Positions 26,121-34,564 of a DNA stretch of 40,220 nucleotides are shown one piece after another. The stretch is from 2-12-FULL-65-11 sp049679965 (GTDB taxonomy: Bacteria; Acidobacteriota; Vicinamibacteria; Vicinamibacterales; CAVVIG01). Location of the stretch: the NCBI GenBank assembly GCA_049679965.1, contig JBAUGX010000157.1, positions 1 through 40,220 on the forward strand, given 5' to 3'. Below the pieces are notes generated by a model. The model was not told where the DNA came from, did not search any database, and saw only the letters and a list, made by a program, of their open reading frames with translations. Each line of letters begins with the position of its first letter. Position 1 is the stretch's first letter. Both the position numbers and the translations under genes were made by a program.

Positions 26121-27605
26121 TCACTTCTCATCTCGCCGCCACCGCCGTTCCACGCGCAGGCCGTCCACGACGGTCATGTCGTCGATCGAGTTGATCGTGT
26201 GCAGGCCGTCCGGCCAGGGCGACGAGGGGGACGGGCGCAGGGAAAGCACCGGCTCTTCCCGGAACCGCCGCGGGGTGAGCTCGACAATTCTATTGATGGT
26301 GATGCCGGCGCCGTACCGCCGGGCGCAGTTCTGGGCGGGCCGGTACAGCACTCCGCCGAGCTCGAAGCACCCTCCGGCGGGACGCGCGGAACGCGTGTCC
26401 GCCTTCACCGGATTGAGCGGGTGCGGCTCCCAGGGACCCGCCCACGATGGGGCGCAAAACAGATACAGCTCCGTCTGGTCCTCGTCGCCCTGTTTGGTGC
26501 AGAACAGCCACCAAGCGCCGTTCCACTCGACCAACGTGGGATCGACAACCGCGAGTCCACGAACCAGATCCGTCCGTGGCGACCACGCACCGGTCGCGCT
26601 GTCGCGGGCGAACGCCCGCGCGACACGGGCGCCGGACGTCTCCGGCACGCACATGACCGCACCGTCACGCCGGAGCAGAAACGGGTACGACGCGGGCGAT
26701 GGCAGCGTCTCCTGCTCGGTCGCTTGCCGCACCGATCCGTCGCGGCCGATGTCAATCTCGGTCAGGCCCTTCCGCCCCGACCGGTAGCGATAGTCCTCAA
26801 CCAGCACGCGCATTCCGTCGGGACTGGACGCCACCGGAAACGGATCCGCGTAGAACCGATCGGCTGGCTGGTCGCGAAGCCAGGTGGGCTCGGGCAGTGT
26901 GCCGCGTGCGAGGATGTCCTCGATCGGCTTTGCCACGAGCCCGATGGTCCACCGCTCGCGCCGCAGCCACTTGCGCACTTCGTCGCCCACGGCGACGGCC
27001 CGCGAACGCGGCGCGTCGGGTGGCTCCCTGTCCCGACACCCGGCGGTCGACTGCGGGTTGGCGGCCAGTGTTTCTTCGTCGCCACCGGCGATCTGCCGAA
27101 GGGCCCGCGCACACCACGGCGCGACCCTGGCGGCCACCGAGGGCGTGCCCCAGGCGTCCGGTGTGCGCGCCCGATACCAGCCATCGCGGAGAACGACCGC
27201 GCGATCGGGGTCGGCGGTCAGTCGGTACAACCGAGCCACGGTGCCCGCCGCCCCGTCGGCGAGCAGACGGCCGTCGCCAAAGCCGTATCGCCAGACGCCA
27301 CACGATGGAGGCTCATCGAGATCGATCCCGGCCAGGTCGATCAGCACCTCGAAACGGCCCTGACGAACGACACCCTCCGTGAACGGGATCCGCGGCACGT
27401 CACGAACAACGTGGTCGATCGACAGCAGCCGCAGAAGGGGATCCGAGGGCTCGGCGTCAGATCGCGTCCCGTCGGCGCGATCGGCGATCACGGCAATCGC
27501 CACGACGCCTTCGAGTGCGCGGATATGCTCGAGGACGGTGCGGTGCCACGCCCGGACGCCCGTCGCGGCAAGCGCGACAGCGACGCGCAGCGAGGATCTC
27601 TGCAT
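26121..27605 (-). CDS. GINT1-like glycosyltransferase (formyltransferase-like N-terminus plus beta-propeller)
   Basis: A 494-residue protein. The first 180 residues resemble the formyltransferase-like fold (LRVAVALAATGVRAWHRTVL). The C-terminal 260 form a GH43-like five-bladed propeller with WTIGLVAKPIEDIL, FYADPFPVASSPDG, VDPTLVEWNGAWWLFCT and SARPAGGCF, matching the family named after plant glucosamine inositolphosphorylceramide transferase. Bacterial members lie in surface-glycan loci and their substrates are unknown. ATG 27605 is chosen because TATTCT lies 15 bases upstream; in-frame starts further upstream fall beyond this promoter. The LicD-PEBP gene starts 27 bases after it on the same strand. 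Confidence 0.78.
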   Translation of the reverse strand: MQRSSLRVAVALAATGVRAWHRTVLEHIRALEGVVAIAVIADRADGTRSDAEPSDPLLRLLSIDHVVRDVPRIPFTEGVVRQGRFEVLIDLAGIDLDEPPSCGVWRYGFGDGRLLADGAAGTVARLYRLTADPDRAVVLRDGWYRARTPDAWGTPSVAARVAPWCARALRQIAGGDEETLAANPQSTAGCRDREPPDAPRSRAVAVGDEVRKWLRRERWTIGLVAKPIEDILARGTLPEPTWLRDQPADRFYADPFPVASSPDGMRVLVEDYRYRSGRKGLTEIDIGRDGSVRQATEQETLPSPASYPFLLRRDGAVMCVPETSGARVARAFARDSATGAWSPRTDLVRGLAVVDPTLVEWNGAWWLFCTKQGDEDQTELYLFCAPSWAGPWEPHPLNPVKADTRSARPAGGCFELGGVLYRPAQNCARRYGAGITINRIVELTPRRFREEPVLSLRPSPSSPWPDGLHTINSIDDMTVVDGLRVERRWRRDEK

Positions 27606-27619
27606 CGGAATGGCGGCGG

Positions 27620-27626
27620 TAGAATA
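27620..27626. promoter_or_regulatory. Bidirectional -10 core shared by divergent genes
   Basis: TAGAATA reads TAGAAT on the plus strand and TATTCT on the minus strand. The minus reading ends 15 bases before ATG 27605; the plus reading lies 16 bases before the plus gene's apparent start near 27642. The intergenic gap is 36 bases, so both promoters must overlap here. Confidence 0.4.
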
Positions 27627-27641
27627 CCTCATCGGGAGGGC

Positions 27642-29624
27642 ATCGTCACAAGAGCGACCGTCGTCTCCGCCGCCAATCACCGGTACGCCCGCTCACTCTG
27701 GCAGCTGCTCGCCAGCGCCGAGCGGCACGGCGCATCATCGACGCACGCGTTTATCGCCATTGACCTCGGCCTGACCGACGCCGACCGCGTCCGGCTCGCG
27801 TCTCGATTCCCGTGGTGCGCCGTCCGGCCGTTCCTGTTCGATCGATATCCCGTCCACGTGCGGCAACTCTCGTCGTGCGCGTGGAAACCGATCGTCCTCG
27901 ACGAGCTCATGGCGACGGTGAGCGGTCCGATCCTGTGGCTCGACGCGGCGACGATCATCAAGCGCTCGCTCGCCCCGCTGGTCGACCGTATCGATCGGCA
28001 CGGCAGCATCACGCTCGTCGGCCAGTCTCCGTTGACCCGCTGGTGCCATCCGCGCACGCTGGCGCTCATGCACGTCCCCGAGGCGGATCATCGGAAGCGA
28101 TGCCGTGCGGCGGGCGTTGTGGGCCTCGATCCCTCCCGGCCGGAGATTCGCGACCTCGTGGCCCAGTGGCGTGACGCGGCGCTCACGGCAGAGTGGATCG
28201 CGCCTCCGGGTGCCAGCCGCGCCAATCATCGATACGACCAGGCGCTGCTGACAAACCTGCTGTACCGCTTCGAACGCGAGCGCGGTCTCGTGCTCACTGA
28301 TGACGAAGTGGACGTGAGCTCGTGCGACCCGGTGCCGTGGATCTCCACCCGCAACATCGTGGCGCCCTGGGTGCCCACGTCGCTCGATGCCATCGCCCGG
28401 GCATGGTTCGCGGTCTACAAGGGTCTCGATCGCACCGTCCTCCGCGTGCGCCGCGGCCGCTTGCTCAAAGATCTGGCCTTTGGCGCCGAGGACGTCGTCG
28501 AAGGCCTCCTGAGAGCAGCCTTCGCTCGAGGGGCCAGACGACGCGCGCGGGCCTTTCTGCGAGGCAAGACGTCCGTCCGTGGGCGAAGCTGCTCCTGCGA
28601 TCCCGCGTTGGGCACGCACCTGGTGCACAGCGAAGGCCTGCGCGAGGGCTGCGACGTCGTCATCGACTACGGCGCCAACGTCGAGCACCGCGATCGGCCG
28701 CAGATTCCCGTCGACATGCTGGCCGACATCGCGCCGGAGATCGCGGCCGGCGACACCGTCCACGTCAAGACCGATCATCTCGAGGCGTTCGTTCGACTCG
28801 TGCTGCCGCGGACGGCTGGACCCGTCGTGCTCGTGACCGGCGACTCTGACATCAGCCCGGTTCGCGAGTTCGCGCACCTGCTCGACGACGACCGGATCGT
28901 CCATTGGTTCGCACAGAACTGCGACCTGACTGATCGCCACCCGAAGCTGACGCGGCTCCCGATCGGCATCGACAATCCTGTCTATACGAAGCTCGAGAAG
29001 CGGCTCGGATTTCTCATCACCATGCTGCTCGGCAAGATCCCCTTCGACGCGTCGCTGACGAGAAACGGCATGGGCGATCAAGCGCTGCTCCAGGCCGTCA
29101 GGCCTCGCGTCCGCCCCCTCGCCCAGAAACCCCTGCGGGTGCTCTGTACGTTTCACCGGAATCAGCAGCTGGTGACCAACGCCGACATGATTCCCGATCG
29201 GGCAGAGGCGTCCGCGCAGCTCCACGATCAGCCGGACTGCTACTTCGTCGAGAAGAGGCTGAAACAGGCGGAGTACTGGCGGATACACGATGAGTTCGCC
29301 TTCGAGGTCTCGCCGCGCGGAAAAGGACTCGACTGCTTCCGCACGTGGGAGTGCCTGTTCCTCGACACGATTCCCATCGTGAAGACGTCACCGCTCGACG
29401 TCCTCTATCGCGAGGAGGGGTTTCCAGTGGTCGTGGTGAACTCGTTCCGCGAAGTCACGACCGAGAATCTGCGCAGGTGGAAGGCGGAGCGTGAAGGCCA
29501 GTTCACCGACCAGATGCAACGAAAGCTGACCAACGACTACTGGCTGGAACGCATTCGTGCCGTCAGGGAACAACATCTCGCAGGCTCGTATCGACTCGCG
29601 TCCCTGCATAGAGAGTCGCGCTGA
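27642..29624 (+). CDS. Two-domain glycosyltransferase: DUF1647-like plus exostosin-like
   Basis: About 660 residues. Domain 1 (to about residue 300) matches the DUF1647 glycosyltransferase-like pattern: TVVSAANHRYARSLWQLLAS, AWKPIVLDEL, ILWLDAATII as the acidic metal site, and NHRYDQALLTNLL. Domain 2 (about 330-650) resembles exostosin/GT47 enzymes, with LCTFHRNQQ and FEVSPRGKGLDCFRTWECLF followed by IPIVKTSPLDVLY. Coding clearly begins by codon 27651, but no ATG, GTG or TTG exists at the proper place: after GGGAGGG (27634-27640) the frame reads ATC GTC ACA. An AUC start, or a base error turning GTG or ATG into this, are the possibilities. It is divergent from the GINT1-like gene. Confidence 0.75.
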   Translation: MVTRATVVSAANHRYARSLWQLLASAERHGASSTHAFIAIDLGLTDADRVRLASRFPWCAVRPFLFDRYPVHVRQLSSCAWKPIVLDELMATVSGPILWLDAATIIKRSLAPLVDRIDRHGSITLVGQSPLTRWCHPRTLALMHVPEADHRKRCRAAGVVGLDPSRPEIRDLVAQWRDAALTAEWIAPPGASRANHRYDQALLTNLLYRFERERGLVLTDDEVDVSSCDPVPWISTRNIVAPWVPTSLDAIARAWFAVYKGLDRTVLRVRRGRLLKDLAFGAEDVVEGLLRAAFARGARRRARAFLRGKTSVRGRSCSCDPALGTHLVHSEGLREGCDVVIDYGANVEHRDRPQIPVDMLADIAPEIAAGDTVHVKTDHLEAFVRLVLPRTAGPVVLVTGDSDISPVREFAHLLDDDRIVHWFAQNCDLTDRHPKLTRLPIGIDNPVYTKLEKRLGFLITMLLGKIPFDASLTRNGMGDQALLQAVRPRVRPLAQKPLRVLCTFHRNQQLVTNADMIPDRAEASAQLHDQPDCYFVEKRLKQAEYWRIHDEFAFEVSPRGKGLDCFRTWECLFLDTIPIVKTSPLDVLYREEGFPVVVVNSFREVTTENLRRWKAEREGQFTDQMQRKLTNDYWLERIRAVREQHLAGSYRLASLHRESR

Positions 29625-30282
29625 CGACGTCGCGCACTATCGCTTCGTCAGCCGAGATCCGGATGTGGAGCGCCGGGTCGGACGGGAACCGAGCGGCGCC
29701 GGCCCTCCAGATCTCGAGCGCCTTCTCCCTGTCCTGCTTCTCCTCGAGCCGCCACAGGCCATCGCCGAGCGCAATATAGATCCGCGAGACGAGCGCCGGG
29801 GGCGTGTCGGGACGGGCGAGCGCGAGCGCCGTGCGCAAATCCGCGATGCCTCCCCGAATCTGGTTGAAGATGAATCTGTTGTAGTAGAGCTTGATGAGGC
29901 CACGGATATAGTACGCGAGCGCGTTCGGGCGCTGCTTGATCGACTGGTCGAGCGCACGGATCCCGTCCCGCCCGAGGTGGAGCCGGCTCCAGTCGCTGGA
30001 GGTCGGCACCTTGTCCACGTAGGCCAGCGCGAGACTGATTTTGACGTTCGGCCCGCTCCCCTTCCGATCCGCCAGCTTGTCCAGGAAATCAATCGAGCGA
30101 TCGAACCGTCCGCTGGCGATCACCAGCTGCCGGTAGTCTGCCGCCACCCGGAGATTCTCGGGTTCGGCAGCAGCGGCGCGTTCGAGTGCGTCGATGGTCG
30201 GTGGCGGAGCCTGGGCGCCAACGGGCACGGTCATCACGGCCATCCCGATAAGGGCGAGCAGGAAAGGTGAATGTATCTTCAC
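29563..30282 (-). CDS. Secreted TPR-type repeat protein
   Basis: A 239-residue protein with a signal peptide (VKIHSPFLLALIGMAVMTVP, cleavage after AQA) and helical repeats consistent with tetratricopeptide repeats (FDRSIDFLDKLADR, GIADLRTALALARPD, KALEIWRAGAARFPSDPALH). It would act in the periplasm as a protein-protein adaptor. GTG 30282, with AGGGA shortly upstream, is chosen over an upstream ATG at 30306 because the signal peptide then begins correctly. It is the last gene of the minus-strand operon and its 3' end overlaps the convergent glycosyltransferase gene by 62 bases. Confidence 0.75.
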   Translation of the reverse strand: MKIHSPFLLALIGMAVMTVPVGAQAPPPTIDALERAAAAEPENLRVAADYRQLVIASGRFDRSIDFLDKLADRKGSGPNVKISLALAYVDKVPTSSDWSRLHLGRDGIRALDQSIKQRPNALAYYIRGLIKLYYNRFIFNQIRGGIADLRTALALARPDTPPALVSRIYIALGDGLWRLEEKQDREKALEIWRAGAARFPSDPALHIRISADEAIVRDVVSATLYAGTRVDTSLRDVVP

Positions 30283-30295
30283 GCCTGATCCCTGG

Positions 30296-31258
30296 CTACT
30301 TTTCAAAGGCCTCGGCGACCGGGCGCCCCGTCCAGACCGGCGGGACCCGCAGCCCCAGCAGAGCGGCCACCGTGGGCGCCGTATCGGATGTGCTCACGGC
30401 TCGCTCGATCACCACGCCACGGGCGATTCCCGCGCCTCGGGCGATCCACGGAATCTCCAGCTCCAGGAGCGTCGCGCCGCCGTGGCTGTAGCCCGTTCCT
30501 CCATGGTCGGACGTCACGAGGACCGTCGTCTGCGCCTCTGCCCCGCTATCGCGAACCGCGGCCAGCAGCAGCCCGACCAGCGTGTCAGCTAACTGCGCCG
30601 CTCCTTGGTACTCGCGGCTGTCCCAGCCCGACTCATGACCGGCCAGATCGACCAGGTCCAGATGTACGAAGGTCAGCATCGGACCCTGCTCCCGAATGAA
30701 CGCCGCCGCCCGCTCAGCCGTTCTTTCCGCTGTCCGGTGACGTTCGATCACGGTGGCCACGCTAGGTTCGATGAGCCGTGCGAATCCGTCCCATTCATGA
30801 AAGACGCCGGTGACGGCTGCTGGGCGCTCGCTTCGCACGATGCCGAAGATCGTCGGCCACCGGACCGACGGGGTGCTGCCGATCAGCGGAACACCAGGTC
30901 GGCTCGGGCTCCAGTCGTTGGACGTGACTCCGTGGAGTTCTGGGGGCGCACCCATGATCATCGAGGCCCAGTTGGGGCTGCTGTCAGTCGGCAGGACGCC
31001 GCGGGCGTGCAGCGTCGATGCGCCCTCCCGCATGAGGCGCCCGACGTTCTCGAGCGGCCTGGCGCGCAGCTCAGCCGCGCCCAGCCCGTCGATGCCGATG
31101 ATGAGCACGCGCGCCCCAGGCGCCGGTGGGGCCACCTGCGCACGCGGCGAGAATTCTCCGGGCCCGTCCTGCGGGGGCGCGACGACAGCGACCAGCCCGC
31201 CGGCGGCCAGCAGGCTCAGGAATGGGACGATGAAGCGTTGGGAAAACAGGCGCGGCAC
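30296..31258 (-). CDS. Secreted alkaline-phosphatase-superfamily phosphodiesterase
   Basis: A 320-residue protein with an N-terminal signal or anchor (FIVPFLSLLAAGGLVAVVA), then LIIGIDGLGAAEL (Asp57 metal ligand), LPTDSSPNWASMIMG (Thr91 the likely nucleophile), VHLDLVDLAGHESGW (metal-binding Asp and His) and TSDHGGTGYSHGG. This layout matches nucleotide pyrophosphatase/phosphodiesterases and related phosphonate or phosphoethanolamine hydrolases. It probably cleaves a phospho- or phosphono-ester outside the cytoplasm. GTG 31258 lies three bases after the TonB-receptor stop, so the two are co-translated. The substrate is unknown; the phosphonate operon upstream suggests a phosphonate ester. Confidence 0.82.
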   Translation of the reverse strand: MPRLFSQRFIVPFLSLLAAGGLVAVVAPPQDGPGEFSPRAQVAPPAPGARVLIIGIDGLGAAELRARPLENVGRLMREGASTLHARGVLPTDSSPNWASMIMGAPPELHGVTSNDWSPSRPGVPLIGSTPSVRWPTIFGIVRSERPAAVTGVFHEWDGFARLIEPSVATVIERHRTAERTAERAAAFIREQGPMLTFVHLDLVDLAGHESGWDSREYQGAAQLADTLVGLLLAAVRDSGAEAQTTVLVTSDHGGTGYSHGGATLLELEIPWIARGAGIARGVVIERAVSTSDTAPTVAALLGLRVPPVWTGRPVAEAFEK

Positions 31259-31261
31259 GGC

Positions 31262-33760
31262 TCAACGCTCGAAGCGCACCTGCAGCCGAAGCTGCCGGTA
31301 GTCCGAGGGATAGAGTTTCCCGAAATTTGGCGACCCCTGGTTGGCCTGGATCTCGCCCGGCAGCGGCGCGTCGAGGACATTCGGGATGCGGAGACCGATC
31401 CACGGCCGGAATTTGCCGAGCGTGAAGCGGCGCTCGAAGCCGACATCGAGGCGGAAGTAGTTCGGGAATCGCAACTCGTTGCGCGGCCCAACGAAGTCGA
31501 GCGAGTCACTGACGATCGAGTACGGCCCTCCAGTGTGCCACTCCACGAGACCGAGCAGCAGCCACCGCTCCGTCGGCATGAAGCGCGCGCGCCCCAGCAG
31601 CCGGTGCGGGATATCGGTCGGGACCGACGAGTTCGGGTTGATGATGGCTCCCAGCGCCGTGTCGAAGTAGCCCGCGAAGGGGTTCGATTCCCCCCGCGCG
31701 ATGGAAAAGACGTACGAGAGGTTGGCATCAAACCGGGGCTCACGCGAGAAATGCACCCCGACCTCCAGATCGCGATAGCGCGACTCGCCCGTACTGCTGA
31801 GCAGCAGCCGGCCAGTGCCAAGGAGCGGGTCGATGACCTGCGGATCGACCACCAGTTCGCGACTCGAGCGCCGATCGAGCGTGCTCGCGTGAAACGACCA
31901 TCGTGGGTTGAAGCGATAGTCGTAGGCGACGTCCCAGGTGGCGCTGCGCGCGGTCGACAGGTCCGGTGCTGTCACGTGCGTGAACCTCACCGGACAGCAA
32001 ACGGGATTGCCCGACGCATCGAACCGGGTTTCAATCTTCTCCTCGAACTGCTTGAAGGCGCCAGCCGCCGATGGCGTGCGCTCATAGAAGAGGCCGAAGC
32101 CTCCACGCACGACCGACGTGCCCGACGCGTTAAGCAGGACGGCAGCGCCCACGCGGGGGGTGACATTCCATTGATCGAGGATGCCGTCGCGATCGATGCG
32201 CCCGCCATACTCGATAAACCAACGATTGGTCGGCTGGAAACGATCCTGCGCGAAAAACGCCACGTCGGTGCTTCGCACGTCCTGAGTGGTGCTGGGCACG
32301 CTGAACTCCACCTGGCGCGACGGCGTGCCATCCTCGCGCTTGATGATCACCGGACGGGCCGCGCTCGTCCCCTGATAGTGACTCCGCAGGACGTCGACGC
32401 CAAACTTGTAGAGATGCAAGCCGCCCGCACCGTTCCGCGACCCCGAGAACATCTCAATCCACTGGAACACCGACGGTGTCCGGCGCCCGTCATTGAAGAA
32501 ATTGCCGAGCGTCGTATCCGGCCACAGTTCCATTGGTGCGGTACCACGGGCCGTCACCTCCGTGTCGAATTGATCCAGCCGAAACGTCGTTTCGCCGACG
32601 AGCGAGTCGCCCCAGACCGCCCGCTCCGTGACGGCGACGTGGTTCACGCGATCACGAAAGTCGAGCGTGGCCTCGGCCGGCGTGAACGTGCCGAGCGACG
32701 CGTACGTGATGTTCGTCGGCATCAGGCCCCCGGTTGCCACCAGCGAATGCCGCGGAGACAGATTCGCGTCAACCCGCGTAAAGGCCGTGAGCCAATTCGT
32801 AATACGCCGCTCGTCCTCCGGGAGGGTCGGGATTTCGTCTGAGCTGTACTTGTACTGCGCCGTCTGTTCGAGAAAGAGCCGGCCCTTGATGATCGGCCCG
32901 CCTACTTCAACGCGCGGATCGAGCCCGGCGAGGCCCGTGATGTTCACGAGCAACTGCCTGCGGCCGGTCCGAAACTGGGGAGTCAGATTGTTCAACCTGA
33001 TCTTCCAGCTGTCGCCCGCCCGCCGTGTCTGGATCATCACGAGGCCCGACGAGAAACGCCCGAACTCGACCGCATACGGATTGGGCAGCACCGACACCGA
33101 CTCGATCGCGTCGTCGGGGAGGGTCATGTGCGCCAGGCCGAGCGACGGATCGGTGATTGAGGTCGAGCCGATCTGCACGCCCGTCTGGGTTGGGCGACCG
33201 CCCTTGATGCTCACGCCGCCAGGGACCTCGATCGCGCTGATCAGCAGGCGTATCGCTCCGGACAGGCCGCCCCCCGGAGAGAATTGATCCGTCTCCTTGC
33301 TGCCGATCGTTTCGGCCCCGCTGAGCGTCTCGCCGGGTGTCACGATGGCCTCGGGGGCCGTGACGTTGACCACCTCCTCGAACTTCGCTTGCGAGAGGTC
33401 GAGGTTGGCTCTGGTAATCCCGCCGGCCACCACCACTACCGACGCCACCTTGGCATCGAAACCGGATATCGCGGCCACCACGCGGTACGCGCCGGGCGGC
33501 AGGTCGCCCATGCGGAAGCGCCCGTCGTTATCCGTCACCTGCTCGTTCAGCTGAACGTCGAAGGCGTCGCGGACCACCACGAGCGCGCCTGGCAGGGTAA
33601 TCGTGCCGCTCTGCGTGGAGACGACGCCCTCGATTGCACCTGTCGCCAGCGCCCGGACCTGCGCGCGAGCCGTCTGGGGCAGGGCGAGACACACGGTGAC
33701 CGCGAGCGCGACAGTAATGCCGGCTCTCCGACACGATCGCCCACACATCAGAAAACCCAT
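31262..33760 (-). CDS. TonB-dependent receptor with carboxypeptidase-regulatory domain
   Basis: An 832-residue outer-membrane protein. Signal peptide: AGITVALAVTVCLALP, cleaved after TARAQ. Then a carboxypeptidase regulatory-like domain (GAIEGVVSTQSGTITLPGAL through PPGAYRVVAAISGF), a plug with GVSIKGGRPTQTGVQIGST and EFGRFSSGLVMIQTRRAG, and a long 22-strand barrel ending LQVRFER. These are common in Acidobacteriota and Bacteroidota for import of large ligands. The start ATG 33760 follows the cytidylyltransferase stop by 20 bases. Its place between phosphonate genes and a secreted phosphodiesterase suggests that the ligand contains a phosphonate or related group, which is inference. Confidence 0.85.
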   Translation of the reverse strand: MGFLMCGRSCRRAGITVALAVTVCLALPQTARAQVRALATGAIEGVVSTQSGTITLPGALVVVRDAFDVQLNEQVTDNDGRFRMGDLPPGAYRVVAAISGFDAKVASVVVVAGGITRANLDLSQAKFEEVVNVTAPEAIVTPGETLSGAETIGSKETDQFSPGGGLSGAIRLLISAIEVPGGVSIKGGRPTQTGVQIGSTSITDPSLGLAHMTLPDDAIESVSVLPNPYAVEFGRFSSGLVMIQTRRAGDSWKIRLNNLTPQFRTGRRQLLVNITGLAGLDPRVEVGGPIIKGRLFLEQTAQYKYSSDEIPTLPEDERRITNWLTAFTRVDANLSPRHSLVATGGLMPTNITYASLGTFTPAEATLDFRDRVNHVAVTERAVWGDSLVGETTFRLDQFDTEVTARGTAPMELWPDTTLGNFFNDGRRTPSVFQWIEMFSGSRNGAGGLHLYKFGVDVLRSHYQGTSAARPVIIKREDGTPSRQVEFSVPSTTQDVRSTDVAFFAQDRFQPTNRWFIEYGGRIDRDGILDQWNVTPRVGAAVLLNASGTSVVRGGFGLFYERTPSAAGAFKQFEEKIETRFDASGNPVCCPVRFTHVTAPDLSTARSATWDVAYDYRFNPRWSFHASTLDRRSSRELVVDPQVIDPLLGTGRLLLSSTGESRYRDLEVGVHFSREPRFDANLSYVFSIARGESNPFAGYFDTALGAIINPNSSVPTDIPHRLLGRARFMPTERWLLLGLVEWHTGGPYSIVSDSLDFVGPRNELRFPNYFRLDVGFERRFTLGKFRPWIGLRIPNVLDAPLPGEIQANQGSPNFGKLYPSDYRQLRLQVRFER

Positions 33761-33777
33761 ACTGGGAAGATTTGATT

Positions 33778-33783
33778 CTACTA
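33778..33783 (-). promoter_or_regulatory. Candidate internal -10 box before the TonB receptor
   Basis: TAGAAT on the minus strand includes the stop codon of the cytidylyltransferase and ends 17 bases before ATG 33760. It could give the receptor its own transcript inside the operon. The spacing is like that of the other candidate promoters here; no clear -35 box was found. Confidence 0.3.
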
Positions 33784-34521
33784 TCGGCTGATCGCCGGCC
33801 ATACCGTGCGCGCCACGCGCTCAAAGTGACGCTCGTCGTCAATCTCACCCCATTGCAGGTCCGGGACAAGCACGGCCAGAATGGGAAAATGCGCGGCGAC
33901 CTCCACCAGCGCGTCCGTTTCGTAGTCCATTCGTCCGTGACCGCGCGTCACCACGACCGCCTTGAATCGATCGAGCATGCCGGCTGCCGCGGCAGTCGAT
34001 AACCGTGTGATCCCGACGAACTCACCCGTCGCGCCGCCAGGCAGGTCGTCCAGACGCTTGCTCATCGCGCGTAACCGTCCCTCGACGGCCCACACCCACA
34101 CCTCGTCGCCAGCGCCGGTCGGACCAGACACGAGCGTGGCATCGGCGCCCGGCTGGTCGACGAGCGCCGTCAGGGCGCGCCGTTCGTAGACGATGTCGCT
34201 TTCGAGAACGAGGACGTCCTCATGCGTGTCTTCGAGGGCCACGGCCAGCGACGCCATGCTGCCGGTCGTCGCGTAGGCGCTGTTGATCACGACGTGGACG
34301 CCGGGCCGGCTCGCGGCGAACGCGCGATAGTGCTCCGCGGCATAGCCAGCCACGATGGTGACGCGTTGGATGCCAACCTCACCGAGCAGCCGCACGGATC
34401 GGCCGACCAGCGTCTCGCCTGAGAGCTCAATCAGCCCCTTGGGAAGGTCCGTGACGAGCGACCGGAGCCGCGTGCCCATGCCAGCCGCCAGAATGATCGC
34501 CTGCTGCGGAGGGCCGCTCAT
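33781..34521 (-). CDS. PntC-like cytidylyltransferase (2-aminoethylphosphonate or phosphocholine type)
   Basis: A 246-residue nucleotidyltransferase with AIILAAGMGTRLRSLVTDLP and PKGLIELSG at the N-terminus, a central INSAYATTGSMASLAVALE, and the metal site VLVLESDIVYERRAL. The TGSMxS and ESDI phrases are found in the LicC/PntC branch, which makes CDP-choline or CMP-aminoethylphosphonate. In Treponema PntC is fused to an aminoethylphosphonate transaminase; here the transaminase gene lies ten bases upstream, which favours CMP-aminoethylphosphonate as product. It may supply the LicD-type transferase at 24843-26093. ATG 34521 directly follows the heptad repeat. Confidence 0.82.
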   Translation of the reverse strand: MSGPPQQAIILAAGMGTRLRSLVTDLPKGLIELSGETLVGRSVRLLGEVGIQRVTIVAGYAAEHYRAFAASRPGVHVVINSAYATTGSMASLAVALEDTHEDVLVLESDIVYERRALTALVDQPGADATLVSGPTGAGDEVWVWAVEGRLRAMSKRLDDLPGGATGEFVGITRLSTAAAAGMLDRFKAVVVTRGHGRMDYETDALVEVAAHFPILAVLVPDLQWGEIDDERHFERVARTVWPAISR

Positions 34522-34529
34522 TCAGGTCC

Positions 34530-34564
34530 TTTTACCTTTTGACTTTTCCCTTTTCACTTTCAAC
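34530..34564 (-). repeat. Five-unit heptanucleotide repeat, GNNAAAA, spanning the transaminase stop
   Basis: On the minus strand the units GTTGAAA, GTGAAAA, GGGAAAA, GTCAAAA and GGTAAAA follow each other with exact period seven. The last units contain the transaminase stop codon TAA (34534-34532), so the repeat encodes the Lys-rich tail VESEKGKVKR. It has the same period and a constant-four/variable-three design like the repeat at 4852-4886 but a different core. Confidence 0.8.

Noticed and set aside
25473..27640. Long plus-strand open frame upstream of the two-domain glycosyltransferase
   Set aside because: It is antisense to the LicD-PEBP and GINT1-like genes, is rich in Arg and Pro with no domain sense, and only becomes protein-like after about 27642.
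30605..32842. Plus-strand open frame of 745 codons over the TonB receptor and phosphodiesterase
   Set aside because: Antisense shadow with Arg/Glu-rich composition and no recognisable domain.
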